Assembly: GCA_937995335.1 (NCBI GenBank)
Contig: CALKIH010000051.1
Location: 1 to 64,000 of the forward strand
Reading direction: 5' to 3'
Source of the DNA: UBA2357 sp002344625
GTDB lineage: Bacteria > Pseudomonadota > Gammaproteobacteria > Burkholderiales > Rhodocyclaceae
DNA: 64,000 nt
This document shows, piece after piece, positions 26,363 through 34,889 of the stretch. Below the pieces are notes generated by a model. It worked only from the letters and a program-made list of their open reading frames with translations, did not search any database and had not been told where the DNA came from. Position numbers and translations under genes: made by a program. How positions within the stretch are numbered: position 1 is the stretch's first letter; the number at the start of each line of letters is the position of its first letter.

Positions 26363-26562
26363 ATCTGTCCTTTTACCTGAGAGATTCCGCGCAATCCATT
26401 GCTGGTCGCCGCCGGGTGCCCCTTCGGTGGATGCACGCGAAAAACCGGCCGTCGCGTGTATCACTCTCCAGAATTTCGATTCGTGCGCGGTCCTTTTGCC
26501 TGAGCGATTCCGGGGGTTACGCCTTCGGCGACTCCGATAGGGGAGTTCTCTCCCGCGCGACC
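26363..26562 (-). ncRNA. Tandem glycine riboswitch upstream of gcvT
   Basis: Two aptamers in series on the minus strand. Aptamer 1 (about 26488-26562) opens with GGGAGAGAACTCCCC, has the CGCCGAAGGCG hairpin and closes with CGCTCAGGCAAAAGGAC. Aptamer 2 (about 26363-26481) opens with TGGAGAGTGA, has CACCGAAGGGGC, and closes with TCTCTCAGGTAAAAGGAC. These paired GAGAG and CTCAGG-AAAAGGAC elements are the hallmarks of glycine riboswitches. Glycine binding should prevent the adjoining terminator from forming and turn on gcvTHP. This accounts for most of the 375 gene-free bases before gcvT. Confidence 0.95.
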
Positions 26563-26650
26563 GACGGAAGATAGCATCAGCCGGGTCGCAAGTGCAATCG
26601 CTGATTCGGCGCCGCGCGCGCCAGCTTGCCCGGCCGGTGCCGGCGCGGAT

Positions 26651-26914
26651 CTAGGCCTTGCCGCAGTGGTGCTCGAGATAATGCTTCAGCACCAGCTTGA
26701 GCTTGGCCGCATGTTTGAGGTTGCCGTGCTCGCGCGCCATGGCGATGTCGTCGGCGAGCATGCGTTTGATGCGCTTCTCGCCTTCGGCGGTTTGAACCAT
26801 GTAGGCGCCCATCTCGACAGCCAGCATCTCGGGAATGTGTTCATGTTCGGCAATCGCGAGCAGTTCGTCCTCGGTCAAATCGGATAGTTCTATACAGTCC
26901 TGGATCGTGAGCAT
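26651..26914 (-). CDS. Small conserved acidic protein (hypothetical)
   Basis: An 87-residue soluble protein. The start at 26914 is preceded by GGAG at eight bases and opens MLTIQDCIELSDLTEDELLA. It is mostly helical and rich in Glu, His and Lys, with EHEHIPEMLAVEMGAYMVQT and a C-terminal LKLVLKHYLEHHCGKA. It looks like a short protein conserved in betaproteobacteria, but I know no function. It stands alone upstream of the riboswitch-controlled operon on the same strand, with its own start signals. Confidence 0.75.
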   Translation of the reverse strand: MLTIQDCIELSDLTEDELLAIAEHEHIPEMLAVEMGAYMVQTAEGEKRIKRMLADDIAMAREHGNLKHAAKLKLVLKHYLEHHCGKA

Positions 26915-27341
26915 TTCGATCTCCGGCCCGAACCATTCGGGCATGCATGCACTACGGCATGTGTCATTTGACGCTTGTTTTTCGTTTCGGATATTGACGC
27001 TGGGCAATGAATCTGCTTATCGCGTTCGAGTCGGTGCACTCGGTCCAGGCGCTCGTACAAGGGGATGGCGCCGTCCGGCATGCGAAAATCCGACCCTCAG
27101 CCTTGGAACACTTCCGTGAGCCCGGTTCGGCACATCCTCAAGCAACTTGAGTTCGAGCGCAGCGGCTCGCATCCGGGGACGGTTCATTGCGACCGTGCCG
27201 CCGATGCCTTGGTCTTGTCGGGTCTGCCGGACGGTCGCAAGCGGATGCTTCAGGAGGAATGGCCCGATTTCGCTCAGGATTGCGCCGCCGATGCCGTAAT
27301 CCAAGAGACCAGAACGAAAAGACACCCTTGGAGATCGTTCC
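26915..27341. other. Intergenic region without a supportable gene
   Basis: A 427-base gap between two divergent genes. Frames exist on both strands. The best on the minus strand, about 27017-27358, begins MERSPRVSFRSGLLDYGIGG and has a stretch with some protein-like character. None has a convincing start, binding site or family. An AGGAGG followed by ATG at about 27250 opens only a very short basic frame. The chemoreceptor promoter should be here, but no clear -35/-10 pair is seen. Confidence 0.5.
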
Positions 27342-29090
27342 ATGCAGAAGCTATCGAGTAGAAGCTTGAGCAGCGTGGTCGTGGGCCTGCTCGCCCTCAC
27401 GCTGGCGGGCGTCGCCTACGCCTTTTTCGTGTTCAATTCGGCAAGCGCGCACTTGTCGGCTGCCAACGAACGACAGATCGAGTCGTACCGGCTGGCGAGC
27501 GAGCTGAGGCAGAGTTCAGACGACCTCACCCGCCTGGGCCGGACCTACGTGGTCACGGGGGACGCCCGCTACGAGGAGCAATACCTCGCGATCCTCGACA
27601 TCCGCAACGGCAAGCGGGCGCGCCCCGAGGCCTACCATCGGATCTATTGGGATTTCGTCGCCGGTGGCAACGCGAGGCCGCGCCCTGACAGTGACCAGGC
27701 GATTCCGTTGCAGGATCTGATGCGCGCGGCGGGTTTCACCGAGGCCGAGTTCGCGAAGCTCGCGCAGGCGCAGGCCAACTCGGACGGGCTGGTCAAGCTC
27801 GAAGTCAAGGCCATGAATGCGGTCAAGGGGATCTTCCAGGACGCCCAGGGCAACTACACGATCCGGCGCGAGCCCGACCCGGCGCTTGCGCGGGAGCTCG
27901 TGCACGGCAAGCAATATCACGTCCATAAGGCCGAGATCATGAAGCCGCTGGACGAGTTCTTCGTGCTCATGGAGACCCGCACCGGCACCGCGGTTGCGGA
28001 ATCGACGGCCAGCCTGGCAGCGGCGAAATACGCGTTCGTCGCGTCGCTGGTGATTGCGGTCGCCCTGTTCGCGCTGCTGGTCTGGCTCGGGCGACGGCAG
28101 GTGCGGGCTGCCCTCGGTGGCCCCGCCAGCGAGATCGAGCGCGTCCTGAACGGAATCTCCGCGGGAGATCTCGCGGTCGTGATACCGGTGGCGCCGGCAG
28201 AGAGTGCGCTTGGCATGCTCGGCAGCACCCGCGACCGGTTGCGCGACCTGATCGAGGAAATGCGCAATGTCGCCACCGAGGTCGGCGGCAGGGTCAGCGA
28301 CCTGCAACGCAACGCGGAACAGATCAGCGCGGATTCGAACGAGATGGCCGGGATCGTCGAGGGCAATGCGGCGACGATCGAAGAGATCACCGTGAGCATC
28401 AGCCACATCGCGGCCAACAGCAACGACGCGCGCGAGACGGCCGAGGAGACCGGTGCCGCGTCGGAGCGCAGCGTGCGCTCGATGGGCAGCGTGACCCACG
28501 AGGTCGGAAACCTGCAGTCGTCGGTAGACCTCATGGGCGGCACCATGGACGAGCTTGCGCACCGGTCGGGCGAGATCGACAAGATCGTCGGCGTGATTCG
28601 CGACATTGCCGATCAGACCAATCTCCTGGCCTTGAATGCCGCCATCGAAGCCGCCCGTGCTGGCGAGCAGGGCAGGGGCTTCGCGGTCGTGGCCGACGAA
28701 GTGCGCAAGCTCGCGGAGCGCAGCAGCAGCGCGACCGTGGAGATTGCCAAGATTACCGATGCGGTTCGCAGCGATACCGTGTCGGCCCGCTCGGGCCTCG
28801 AAAGAACCGGCGCGGTGGTCAGGCGCAGCGTCGATCAGACCGAAGCGGTGGCCGCAGAGGTGAGCAACATCAGCGACCAGATGCAAAAGGTGGTGGCGGC
28901 CGTCACGCAGATCGCCGATTCGACGCGCGAACAATCCACCGCGGTCACCGAAATCGCCAAGTCGGCGGAGCGCATGAACATCAAGACCCAGTCGACCAAC
29001 GAATCGGTGCAGGCAACCGTGATCGCGCTCAAGGTCCTCAAGCAGCGCTCCGGGCATCTCGACGAGGTCGTCGCCCGCTTCAAGCTCTGA
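27342..29090 (+). CDS. Methyl-accepting chemotaxis protein
   Basis: A 582-residue chemoreceptor with GGAGATCG before the start. A first membrane helix (about 10-30) leads to a helical periplasmic sensor domain (about 33-225). A second helix (about 228-250, FVASLVIAVALFALLVWLG) is followed by a HAMP-like region and a long cytoplasmic coiled coil. The signalling tip reads DIADQTNLLALNAAIEAARA and then GRGFAVVADEVRKLAERS, which contacts CheA and CheW. No C-terminal CheR-binding pentapeptide is present. The sensor ligand is unknown, and no che genes are nearby. Confidence 0.95.
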   Translation: MQKLSSRSLSSVVVGLLALTLAGVAYAFFVFNSASAHLSAANERQIESYRLASELRQSSDDLTRLGRTYVVTGDARYEEQYLAILDIRNGKRARPEAYHRIYWDFVAGGNARPRPDSDQAIPLQDLMRAAGFTEAEFAKLAQAQANSDGLVKLEVKAMNAVKGIFQDAQGNYTIRREPDPALARELVHGKQYHVHKAEIMKPLDEFFVLMETRTGTAVAESTASLAAAKYAFVASLVIAVALFALLVWLGRRQVRAALGGPASEIERVLNGISAGDLAVVIPVAPAESALGMLGSTRDRLRDLIEEMRNVATEVGGRVSDLQRNAEQISADSNEMAGIVEGNAATIEEITVSISHIAANSNDARETAEETGAASERSVRSMGSVTHEVGNLQSSVDLMGGTMDELAHRSGEIDKIVGVIRDIADQTNLLALNAAIEAARAGEQGRGFAVVADEVRKLAERSSSATVEIAKITDAVRSDTVSARSGLERTGAVVRRSVDQTEAVAAEVSNISDQMQKVVAAVTQIADSTREQSTAVTEIAKSAERMNIKTQSTNESVQATVIALKVLKQRSGHLDEVVARFKL

Positions 29091-29142
29091 GCGGGCGCGC
29101 CGATACCGTGCGGCCGGGCCGGGCGTTTGTTATTCTGCAACG

Positions 29143-30024
29143 ATGAAGCCATCCAATAGCCGGTTCGTCGAGATTCGTGGATTGCAGTGTCATGTGCGCG
29201 AGTGGGGCACGCCGGGGCGGCCCCAACTGCACTTGCTGCACGGCTGGGGCGACGCGTCCGCGACCTTTCAGTTTCTGGTCGACGCCTTGCGCCACGACTG
29301 GCACGTGCTCGCGCCCGACTGGCGTGGTTTCGGCTTGTCGCGGAGCGGCGCCGATGCGTTCTGGTTTCCGGATTACCTCGGCGACCTGGACGCGTTGCTG
29401 ACACACTTCTCGCCGTCCGAGCCGGTGCGTCTGGTCGGTCACAGCATGGGCGGCAACATCGCATGCACGTATGCCGGCGTGCGGCCGGCCCGGGTTGCGG
29501 CGGTGGTTGCGCTGGATGCCTTCGGTTTGCCCGATCGCCAACCTCAGGATGCTCCGGGCAGACTCGAGAAGTGGCTGAACCAGCTCGCGCAGCCCGATGG
29601 TTTCCGCGCGTACGTGGATACCGACGCCTTCGCTGCGCGCCTGATGCGCGACAATCCGCGCCTGGCGCCCGACAAGGCGAGGTTTCTCGCGACCCGGCTC
29701 ACACGTTCCGATGACCAGGGCGGGGTACGCGTTTCGATCGATGATGCGCATCGGCATGTCAATCCGGTCCTGTATCGCCGGGCCGAGGCCGAGCATTGCT
29801 GGCGCCGCGCCAAGGCCCGGGTCTGCTGGATCGTCCAGGCGGATCCGGTCTGGCGCCGCAAACTGGGCGTGCCGGACGAGGTCTACGCTGCGGCGACGGC
29901 GTGTTTCGCCCATTTCCGTGAGGTGGCGATCGCCGAAAGCGGCCATAATCTTCATCATGATCAACCCGAGCGAGTCGCCGCGGTGATCGAGGATTTCATG
30001 CTGGAGTGCCTGCCCGATGTCTGA
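29143..30024 (+). CDS. Alpha/beta hydrolase
   Basis: A 293-residue cytoplasmic hydrolase. The oxyanion region HLLHGWGDASATF is near residue 31, the nucleophile Ser101 lies in VGHSMGGN, and the C-terminal AESGHNLHHDQPE supplies the catalytic histidine. Substrate cannot be predicted. First gene of a tightly spaced + strand run; its stop overlaps the start of the PHP-domain gene by eight bases, so the two are probably co-translated. Confidence 0.88.
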   Translation: MKPSNSRFVEIRGLQCHVREWGTPGRPQLHLLHGWGDASATFQFLVDALRHDWHVLAPDWRGFGLSRSGADAFWFPDYLGDLDALLTHFSPSEPVRLVGHSMGGNIACTYAGVRPARVAAVVALDAFGLPDRQPQDAPGRLEKWLNQLAQPDGFRAYVDTDAFAARLMRDNPRLAPDKARFLATRLTRSDDQGGVRVSIDDAHRHVNPVLYRRAEAEHCWRRAKARVCWIVQADPVWRRKLGVPDEVYAAATACFAHFREVAIAESGHNLHHDQPERVAAVIEDFMLECLPDV

Positions 30025-30877
30025 TGCCGATGCAGTACGTGCGATGAATGTGGATCTGCATTGCCATTCCACCGTGTCCGACGGTTGGCTGGCGCCGGGC
30101 GATGTCGTGCGGCGGGCCGCCCGCAACGGCGTGGAGGTGCTTGCGCTCACCGACCACGACGAGGTTTCGGGGATCGACGAGGCGCGTGCGGTGGCCGCGG
30201 TCGAGGGGCTGAGGCTGGTCAACGGCGTCGAGATTTCGGTGTCGTTCAAGGGCGAGACCGTGCACATCGTGGGCCTGGGGGTGGATCACCGCGATCCGGT
30301 CCTGCTGGCCGGCCTGAGCAAGGTCAGGCAGGGGCGCGACGAGCGCGCCCGGCGCATGTCCGAGGCCCTTGCGTCCGTCGGCATTCACGGTGCGCTAGAA
30401 GGCGCGCGGCGCTTCGCGCGCAACCCCGAACTCGTCAGCCGCGCCCATTTTGCCCGCCATCTGGTTTCGATCGGCCTGATGCCCGATGTGAACACCGTTT
30501 TTCGCCACTACCTCGCCAAGGGCAAACCCGGTTTCGTCGAGCATGTGTGGGCCTCGCTCGACGAGGCGGTTGGCTGGATACGAGGCGCGGGCGGGATTGC
30601 CGTCGTTGCGCATCCGGCCCGCTACCGGTTTTCGAACGCCGAGCTCGAGTTGCTGTTCGATCAATTCGTCGCTTCCGGCGGCGAAGCGGTGGAGGTGGTT
30701 TCGGGTGCGCACGGCGACGACGAGGTTGCCCGCTTCGCCACGCTCGCGCGCAGGCGCGGCCTGCTGGCTTCGCGGGCGTCCGATTTTCATGGCGAGCACG
30801 AGAGCCCGGTCGATCTGGGCCGTTGCGCGCCCTTGCCGCCGGATCTCGCACCGGTGTGGGCGGGGCTGTTACGATAA
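30017..30877 (+). CDS. PHP-domain phosphoesterase (YciV/RNase AM-like)
   Basis: A 286-residue metal-dependent phosphoesterase. The N-terminal PHP motifs are DLHCHSTVSDG and ALTDHDEVSGID, with later histidines in HIVGLGVDH, VAHPARY and SDFHGEHE. Characterised relatives hydrolyse 3',5'-nucleoside bisphosphates or act as 5'-3' exonucleases on short RNA (E. coli YciV, RNase AM). In E. coli yciV is likewise followed by yciO with rluB near by, so this neighbourhood is conserved. The start at 30017 overlaps the hydrolase gene; an internal ATG at 30044 is possible. Confidence 0.9.
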   Translation: MSDADAVRAMNVDLHCHSTVSDGWLAPGDVVRRAARNGVEVLALTDHDEVSGIDEARAVAAVEGLRLVNGVEISVSFKGETVHIVGLGVDHRDPVLLAGLSKVRQGRDERARRMSEALASVGIHGALEGARRFARNPELVSRAHFARHLVSIGLMPDVNTVFRHYLAKGKPGFVEHVWASLDEAVGWIRGAGGIAVVAHPARYRFSNAELELLFDQFVASGGEAVEVVSGAHGDDEVARFATLARRRGLLASRASDFHGEHESPVDLGRCAPLPPDLAPVWAGLLR

Positions 30878-30901
30878 CGCGCTTTGGGGTTGGCAGGCAC
30901 C

Positions 30902-31534
30902 ATGTCCCAGTTCTTTTCAGTTCATCCCGAACAGCCGCAGTCCCGCCTGATTCGCCAGGCGGCGGAGATCATGCGTGCCGGTGGTCTGGTCGCTTTCCCC
31001 ACCGATTCGGCCTACGCCCTAGGCGGACCCCTCGGTGACGCCAGCCTGCTCGAGCGCATCAGGCGCATCCGCGGGGTAGACGATCGCCATCATTTCACGC
31101 TCATGTGCCGCGACCTGTCCGAGATCGCAACCTATGCGCGGGTCGACAACAGTCAGTTCCGGTTGCTCAAGGCGACTACGCCCGGGCCTTATACCTTCAT
31201 TCTCGAAGGGACCAAGGAACTGCCACGGCGCCTGTTGCACCCCAAACGCAAGACCATAGGGCTGCGCGTCCCGGCCCATCCGGTCGTTTCGGCCTTGCTC
31301 GACCAACTGAACGAACCGATCCTGACCTCGACCTTGATCCTGCCCGACGATACGCTGCCGATGTCCGATCCCGAGGAGATTCGCGACCGCCTGGGCAAGC
31401 ACGTCGACTTGGTCATCGAAGCCGGCGTCTGCGGGCAGGATGCGACCACCGTGATCGATCTGACTTCCGGTAGCCCGGTGCTGGTGCGCGCCGGCTGTGG
31501 CGATCTCGCACCGTTCGGGCTGGCGGAAGATTGA
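30902..31534 (+). CDS. yciO: Sua5/YciO/YrdC-family protein, YciO type
   Basis: A 210-residue protein of the threonylcarbamoyl-AMP synthase superfamily. The start at 30902 (MSQFFSVHPEQPQSR) gives the YciO length and N-terminus; an earlier start at 30884 is less likely. Motifs: GGLVAFPTDSAYALG, KRKTIGLRVPAHP and PVLVRAGCGD. YciO lacks clear proof of the TsaC reaction in other bacteria, so the tRNA t6A role is uncertain. It follows the PHP gene by 24 bases, the E. coli yciV-yciO order. Confidence 0.88.
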   Translation: MSQFFSVHPEQPQSRLIRQAAEIMRAGGLVAFPTDSAYALGGPLGDASLLERIRRIRGVDDRHHFTLMCRDLSEIATYARVDNSQFRLLKATTPGPYTFILEGTKELPRRLLHPKRKTIGLRVPAHPVVSALLDQLNEPILTSTLILPDDTLPMSDPEEIRDRLGKHVDLVIEAGVCGQDATTVIDLTSGSPVLVRAGCGDLAPFGLAED

Positions 31535-31635
31535 TCGGCCGGATCGGTGCCGGTTCGGGAGGTGCGGGCGTGGTGGCAAAAACCCATGCCCACCATGCTC
31601 GTCTGATACACTTTCGCGCTTTGCGCCATGTCTGA

Positions 31636-32295
31636 ATGGATTCACTGATACCGACTCTTGCGATCTGGGCCATCCCGGTGCTGCTCGCGATCACCTTGCA
31701 CGAGGCGGCGCATGGCTATGTCGCACGGCACTTTGGCGATCCCACCGCGCATCTGGCCGGGCGCATCACGCTCAACCCGATCAAGCATATCGACCCGGTG
31801 GGCACCTTGCTCGTGCCTGCTGGCATTCTGGCACTGAGCTCGCTTTTCGGCGGCTCCGGGATCCTGTTCGGATGGGCCAAGCCGGTGCCGGTCGATTTCA
31901 GCCGCCTGCGCCAGCCCAAGGCCGACATGCTGTGGGTCGCCGCGGCCGGACCGTTCGTGAATCTGCTGATGGCCATCGGTTGGGCGTTCTTGTTCAAGCT
32001 GGCCACGGTGCTGCCGCCGTCCGACTACACGATTCCGCTGATGAAGATGAGCGACGCCGGCATGCAGATCAACGCGGTCCTCATGGTGCTCAATCTGTTG
32101 CCGATTCCGCCGCTCGATGGCGGCCGGATTGCGGTCAGCTTGTTGCCGCATCGCTTGGCATGGCGGTTCGCCCGGCTCGAACCGTATGGATTCCCGGTCT
32201 TGCTGCTGATGTTGTTCACCGGCGTTCTCGGTGCGATCCTGTGGCCGTTGATTGCAGCGTTCCGCCTCTTTCTCGCTGCGATCTTCAGTTTCTGA
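31636..32295 (+). CDS. Site-2 protease family (M50) zinc metalloprotease
   Basis: A 219-residue polytopic inner-membrane protein with the zinc motif LHEAAHG (HExxH near residue 22) in its first helix. The third ligand segment LNLLPIPPLDGGR (NxxPxxxLDGG type) sits in a later helix. About five to six hydrophobic segments are visible. It belongs to the short M50 group lacking a PDZ domain, whose substrates are mostly unknown. It lies in the yciO to scpA run on the + strand. Confidence 0.92.
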   Translation: MDSLIPTLAIWAIPVLLAITLHEAAHGYVARHFGDPTAHLAGRITLNPIKHIDPVGTLLVPAGILALSSLFGGSGILFGWAKPVPVDFSRLRQPKADMLWVAAAGPFVNLLMAIGWAFLFKLATVLPPSDYTIPLMKMSDAGMQINAVLMVLNLLPIPPLDGGRIAVSLLPHRLAWRFARLEPYGFPVLLLMLFTGVLGAILWPLIAAFRLFLAAIFSF

Positions 32296-32496
32296 GTCCT
32301 CGTCATCATGTGTCCAGAACGTGTTTTCTCAGGCGTGCGCCTGACCCCATGTCGATGATCCGTCGCTGGTGCGCAACGGCATGGCCGATGGTCCGGGGTA
32401 GCCTGCAGGCGTGCCCGGGCGATCATGCGGAGTGTAGGCGTGCTCATGGGCCCGTCCAGTGCATGACGTGTGTGGGATTCGAGGTTTCGGGATACA

Positions 32497-33327
32497 ATGG
32501 CGCAACTTCTTGATCTGAGCCCAGTCGAGTCTCCGGAGCAAGAGGCGGCAGTCGTGCGCTTGTATGGTCAGCCGCTGCTCGAACTGCCCAAGGATCTCTA
32601 TATTCCGCCCGATGCGCTCGAGATCATTCTCGAAGCTTTCGAAGGGCCGCTCGACCTGCTCTTGTACCTGATCAGAAAATCGAATATCGACATCCTCGAT
32701 ATTCCGATGGCGCCGTTGACCAGCCAGTATCTGGTGTATGTCGAGGCAATGCGGCGGCACAATCTGGAACTCGCTGCGGATTATCTCCTCATGGCGGCGG
32801 TGCTTCTCGAGATAAAGTCGCGCATGCTGTTGCCGCGCCCGCCACGGCAAGACGACGATGAGCAACTCGATCCGCGAGCCGAGCTTGTGCGACGCTTGGT
32901 CGAATACGAGCAAATGAAGATGGCGGGGGCTCGCCTCGATGTGTTGCCCCGCGCCGAACGGGATTTTGAGTGGGTGAGTGTGTTCGTTGCCGAAAAGCTG
33001 GTTGAGCGTTTGCCGGAGCTCAACCTGCACGATCTGCAGCTCGCCTGGCTGTCGATCATGAAGAAAGCGCGCCTGACGCAGCATCACCGCGTTGACCGCG
33101 AGGAACTCTCGGTTCGCGAGCACATGATCGCAATTCTGCGCAAACTGGAAGGTGGCGTGTTCGTTGCGTTCGACGCGCTGTTCGAGCCGAAGCTGGGGCC
33201 TGCCGGCATGGTGGTGAGTTTTCTCGCCGTGCTCGAACTGGTGAAGGAGCGGCTGGTCCAGGTGGCGCAGAACGAAGCCTTTGCGCCCATTTATGTGAAA
33301 CTGGCGGATGCAGCCGACGACGCCTGA
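32497..33327 (+). CDS. scpA: Segregation and condensation protein A
   Basis: A 276-residue kleisin that bridges SMC heads in chromosome condensation. The start at 32497 (MAQLLDLSPVE) is chosen over a GTG at 32470. The family core EAFEGPLDLLLYLIRKSNID is near residue 45, followed by AADYLLMAAVLLEIKSRMLLP; the C-terminal winged helix ends the protein. It overlaps scpB by 20 bases, so the pair is translationally coupled. Confidence 0.95.
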   Translation: MAQLLDLSPVESPEQEAAVVRLYGQPLLELPKDLYIPPDALEIILEAFEGPLDLLLYLIRKSNIDILDIPMAPLTSQYLVYVEAMRRHNLELAADYLLMAAVLLEIKSRMLLPRPPRQDDDEQLDPRAELVRRLVEYEQMKMAGARLDVLPRAERDFEWVSVFVAEKLVERLPELNLHDLQLAWLSIMKKARLTQHHRVDREELSVREHMIAILRKLEGGVFVAFDALFEPKLGPAGMVVSFLAVLELVKERLVQVAQNEAFAPIYVKLADAADDA

Positions 33328-33901
33328 AGAATACAAGCGAGTACTCGAAACCGTGCTCCTGGCGGCGCCGTCGCCGTTGACCATTGTCCGTTTGCGCCAG
33401 CTCTTCGACGAGGATCCTGGCGCGGAGTTCGTGCGTTTGCTGCTCGACGAGCTGCGTGGCGAATGGGGCGGGCGCGGCGTCGAGCTGGTGCAGCTGGCTT
33501 CGGGTTGGCGCTTTCAGACGCGGACCGAATACCAGCCTTACTTGGAGCGCCTCAAGGAAGAGCGGCCGCCGAAGTATTCGCGCGCGGTGATAGAGACGCT
33601 CGCGATCGTCGCCTATCGCCAGCCGGTCACCCGGGGCGACATCGAGGATATTCGTGGCGTGGCGGTTTCGCCGAACGTAATCAAGACGCTCGAATCGCGC
33701 GGCTGGATCGACACCGTCGGCCACCGCGATACACCGGGCAGGCCGGCGCTGTTTGCAACCACCAAGCGTTTTCTCGACGACCTCGGGTTGCGCACGCTGA
33801 CCGAACTGCCCGCACTGACCGAAATCGAAAGGATCATGGACCTTGTCGACACCAAAGAAATCTCGGCGCCCGATGCGCCCACCGCTGAAGAAGACAGTTG
33901 A
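33308..33901 (+). CDS. scpB: Segregation and condensation protein B
   Basis: A 197-residue partner of ScpA with two winged-helix domains. Motifs: KYSRAVIETLAIVAYRQPVT and the following DIEDIRGV, plus GRPALFATTKRFLDDLGL, which are diagnostic. It overlaps scpA at its start, and the likely TTG start of rluB lies inside its last 59 bases. Confidence 0.95.
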   Translation: MQPTTPEEYKRVLETVLLAAPSPLTIVRLRQLFDEDPGAEFVRLLLDELRGEWGGRGVELVQLASGWRFQTRTEYQPYLERLKEERPPKYSRAVIETLAIVAYRQPVTRGDIEDIRGVAVSPNVIKTLESRGWIDTVGHRDTPGRPALFATTKRFLDDLGLRTLTELPALTEIERIMDLVDTKEISAPDAPTAEEDS

Positions 33902-34865
33902 CGGCAATGTAGCCGAGCCGCGTGGTAATCCCGCGATGCGGCCGAACGCGCATCAGTCCGCGCTGGGTATCGTCGAAGGGCGTGCGGTAAGGCGCCCGCG
34001 CCCCGGCTTTGCGCAGTCCGACAAACCCAAGGAGGCGACTTTCGCCGAACCCGAGCGTCTGCAGAAAGTGCTGGCCCAGCTGGGCATCGGCTCTCGGCGC
34101 GAGATCGAGGAGTGGGTGATGGCCGGGCGTATTTCGGTGAACGGCTTGCCGGCGGCGCTCGGACAGAAGATCGGGCCGGGCGATCGGGTCAAGTACAACG
34201 GCAAGCTGCTGCCACTGAAATTCTCGGCGCGCACGCCGCGTCTCCTGATCTACCACAAACCGGAAGGCGAAATCGTGACCCGGGACGACCCGGAAGGTCG
34301 TCCGTCGGTTTTCGAGCGTCTGCCGGTGCTCAACAAGGGACGCTGGATCGCGGTCGGACGGCTCGATTTCAACACGTCCGGGCTGCTGCTTTTCACCAAC
34401 GATGGCACGCTTGCCAACAAGCTGATGCACCCGCGGTATGAACTCGAGCGCGAATATGCGGTGAGACTGCTGGGTGAGTTGACGTCGGAGCAGATCGAGT
34501 CGCTCAAGACCGGCATCGAGCTCGAAGACGGGCCGGCGCGCTTTACCACCCTGTCCGATCAGGGCGGGGAAGGCGCCAATCACTGGTACAAGGTCACGCT
34601 GTCCGAAGGGCGCAACCGCGAAGTCCGGCGCATGTTCGAAGCGGTCGGCCTGACGGTCAGCCGCTTGATGCGGGTTCGCTACGGCCCGGTGCTGTTGCCT
34701 TCGAAGCTCAAGCGCGGCATGTGGATGGATGTGCCCGAGGCGGAGGTCTGCGTCATTGCCGGCCTGCCGAAGCCGCAGGGCCAGAAGGCCGATGCGGGCC
34801 GCGCCAAGCGCGCCACCCGGGTGCATCGCACCACGCCGCGGGCGCGCGCGCCGGCAGGTTCATGA
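33843..34865 (+). CDS. rluB: 23S rRNA pseudouridine(2605) synthase
   Basis: A 340-residue pseudouridine synthase modifying 23S rRNA. After a basic, low-complexity N-terminal extension of about 60 residues comes an S4 RNA-binding domain (ERLQKVLAQLGIGSRREIEE). The catalytic domain has Asp175 in VGRLDFNTSGLLLF, and the C-terminal EGRNREVRRMFEAVGL and a basic tail follow. The TTG start at 33843 has AAGGA upstream and lies inside scpB; an ATG at 33873 is an alternative. Assignment to RluB rather than RluE/F rests on the neighbours scpA/scpB and domain form. Confidence 0.9.
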   Translation: MSTPKKSRRPMRPPLKKTVDGNVAEPRGNPAMRPNAHQSALGIVEGRAVRRPRPGFAQSDKPKEATFAEPERLQKVLAQLGIGSRREIEEWVMAGRISVNGLPAALGQKIGPGDRVKYNGKLLPLKFSARTPRLLIYHKPEGEIVTRDDPEGRPSVFERLPVLNKGRWIAVGRLDFNTSGLLLFTNDGTLANKLMHPRYELEREYAVRLLGELTSEQIESLKTGIELEDGPARFTTLSDQGGEGANHWYKVTLSEGRNREVRRMFEAVGLTVSRLMRVRYGPVLLPSKLKRGMWMDVPEAEVCVIAGLPKPQGQKADAGRAKRATRVHRTTPRARAPAGS

Positions 34866-34889
34866 AGTGACCCGAAGGTTGCTTGCGCA

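Noticed and set aside
27017..27400. Minus-strand frame of 127 codons in the gap before the chemoreceptor gene
   Set aside because: Parts look protein-like, but there is no binding site, it overlaps the chemoreceptor start, and no family is recognised.
32296..32496. Gap between the M50 protease and scpA as a possible lost gene
   Set aside because: Only about 200 bases with one small 7-base-pair hairpin; no recognisable gene fragment on either strand.
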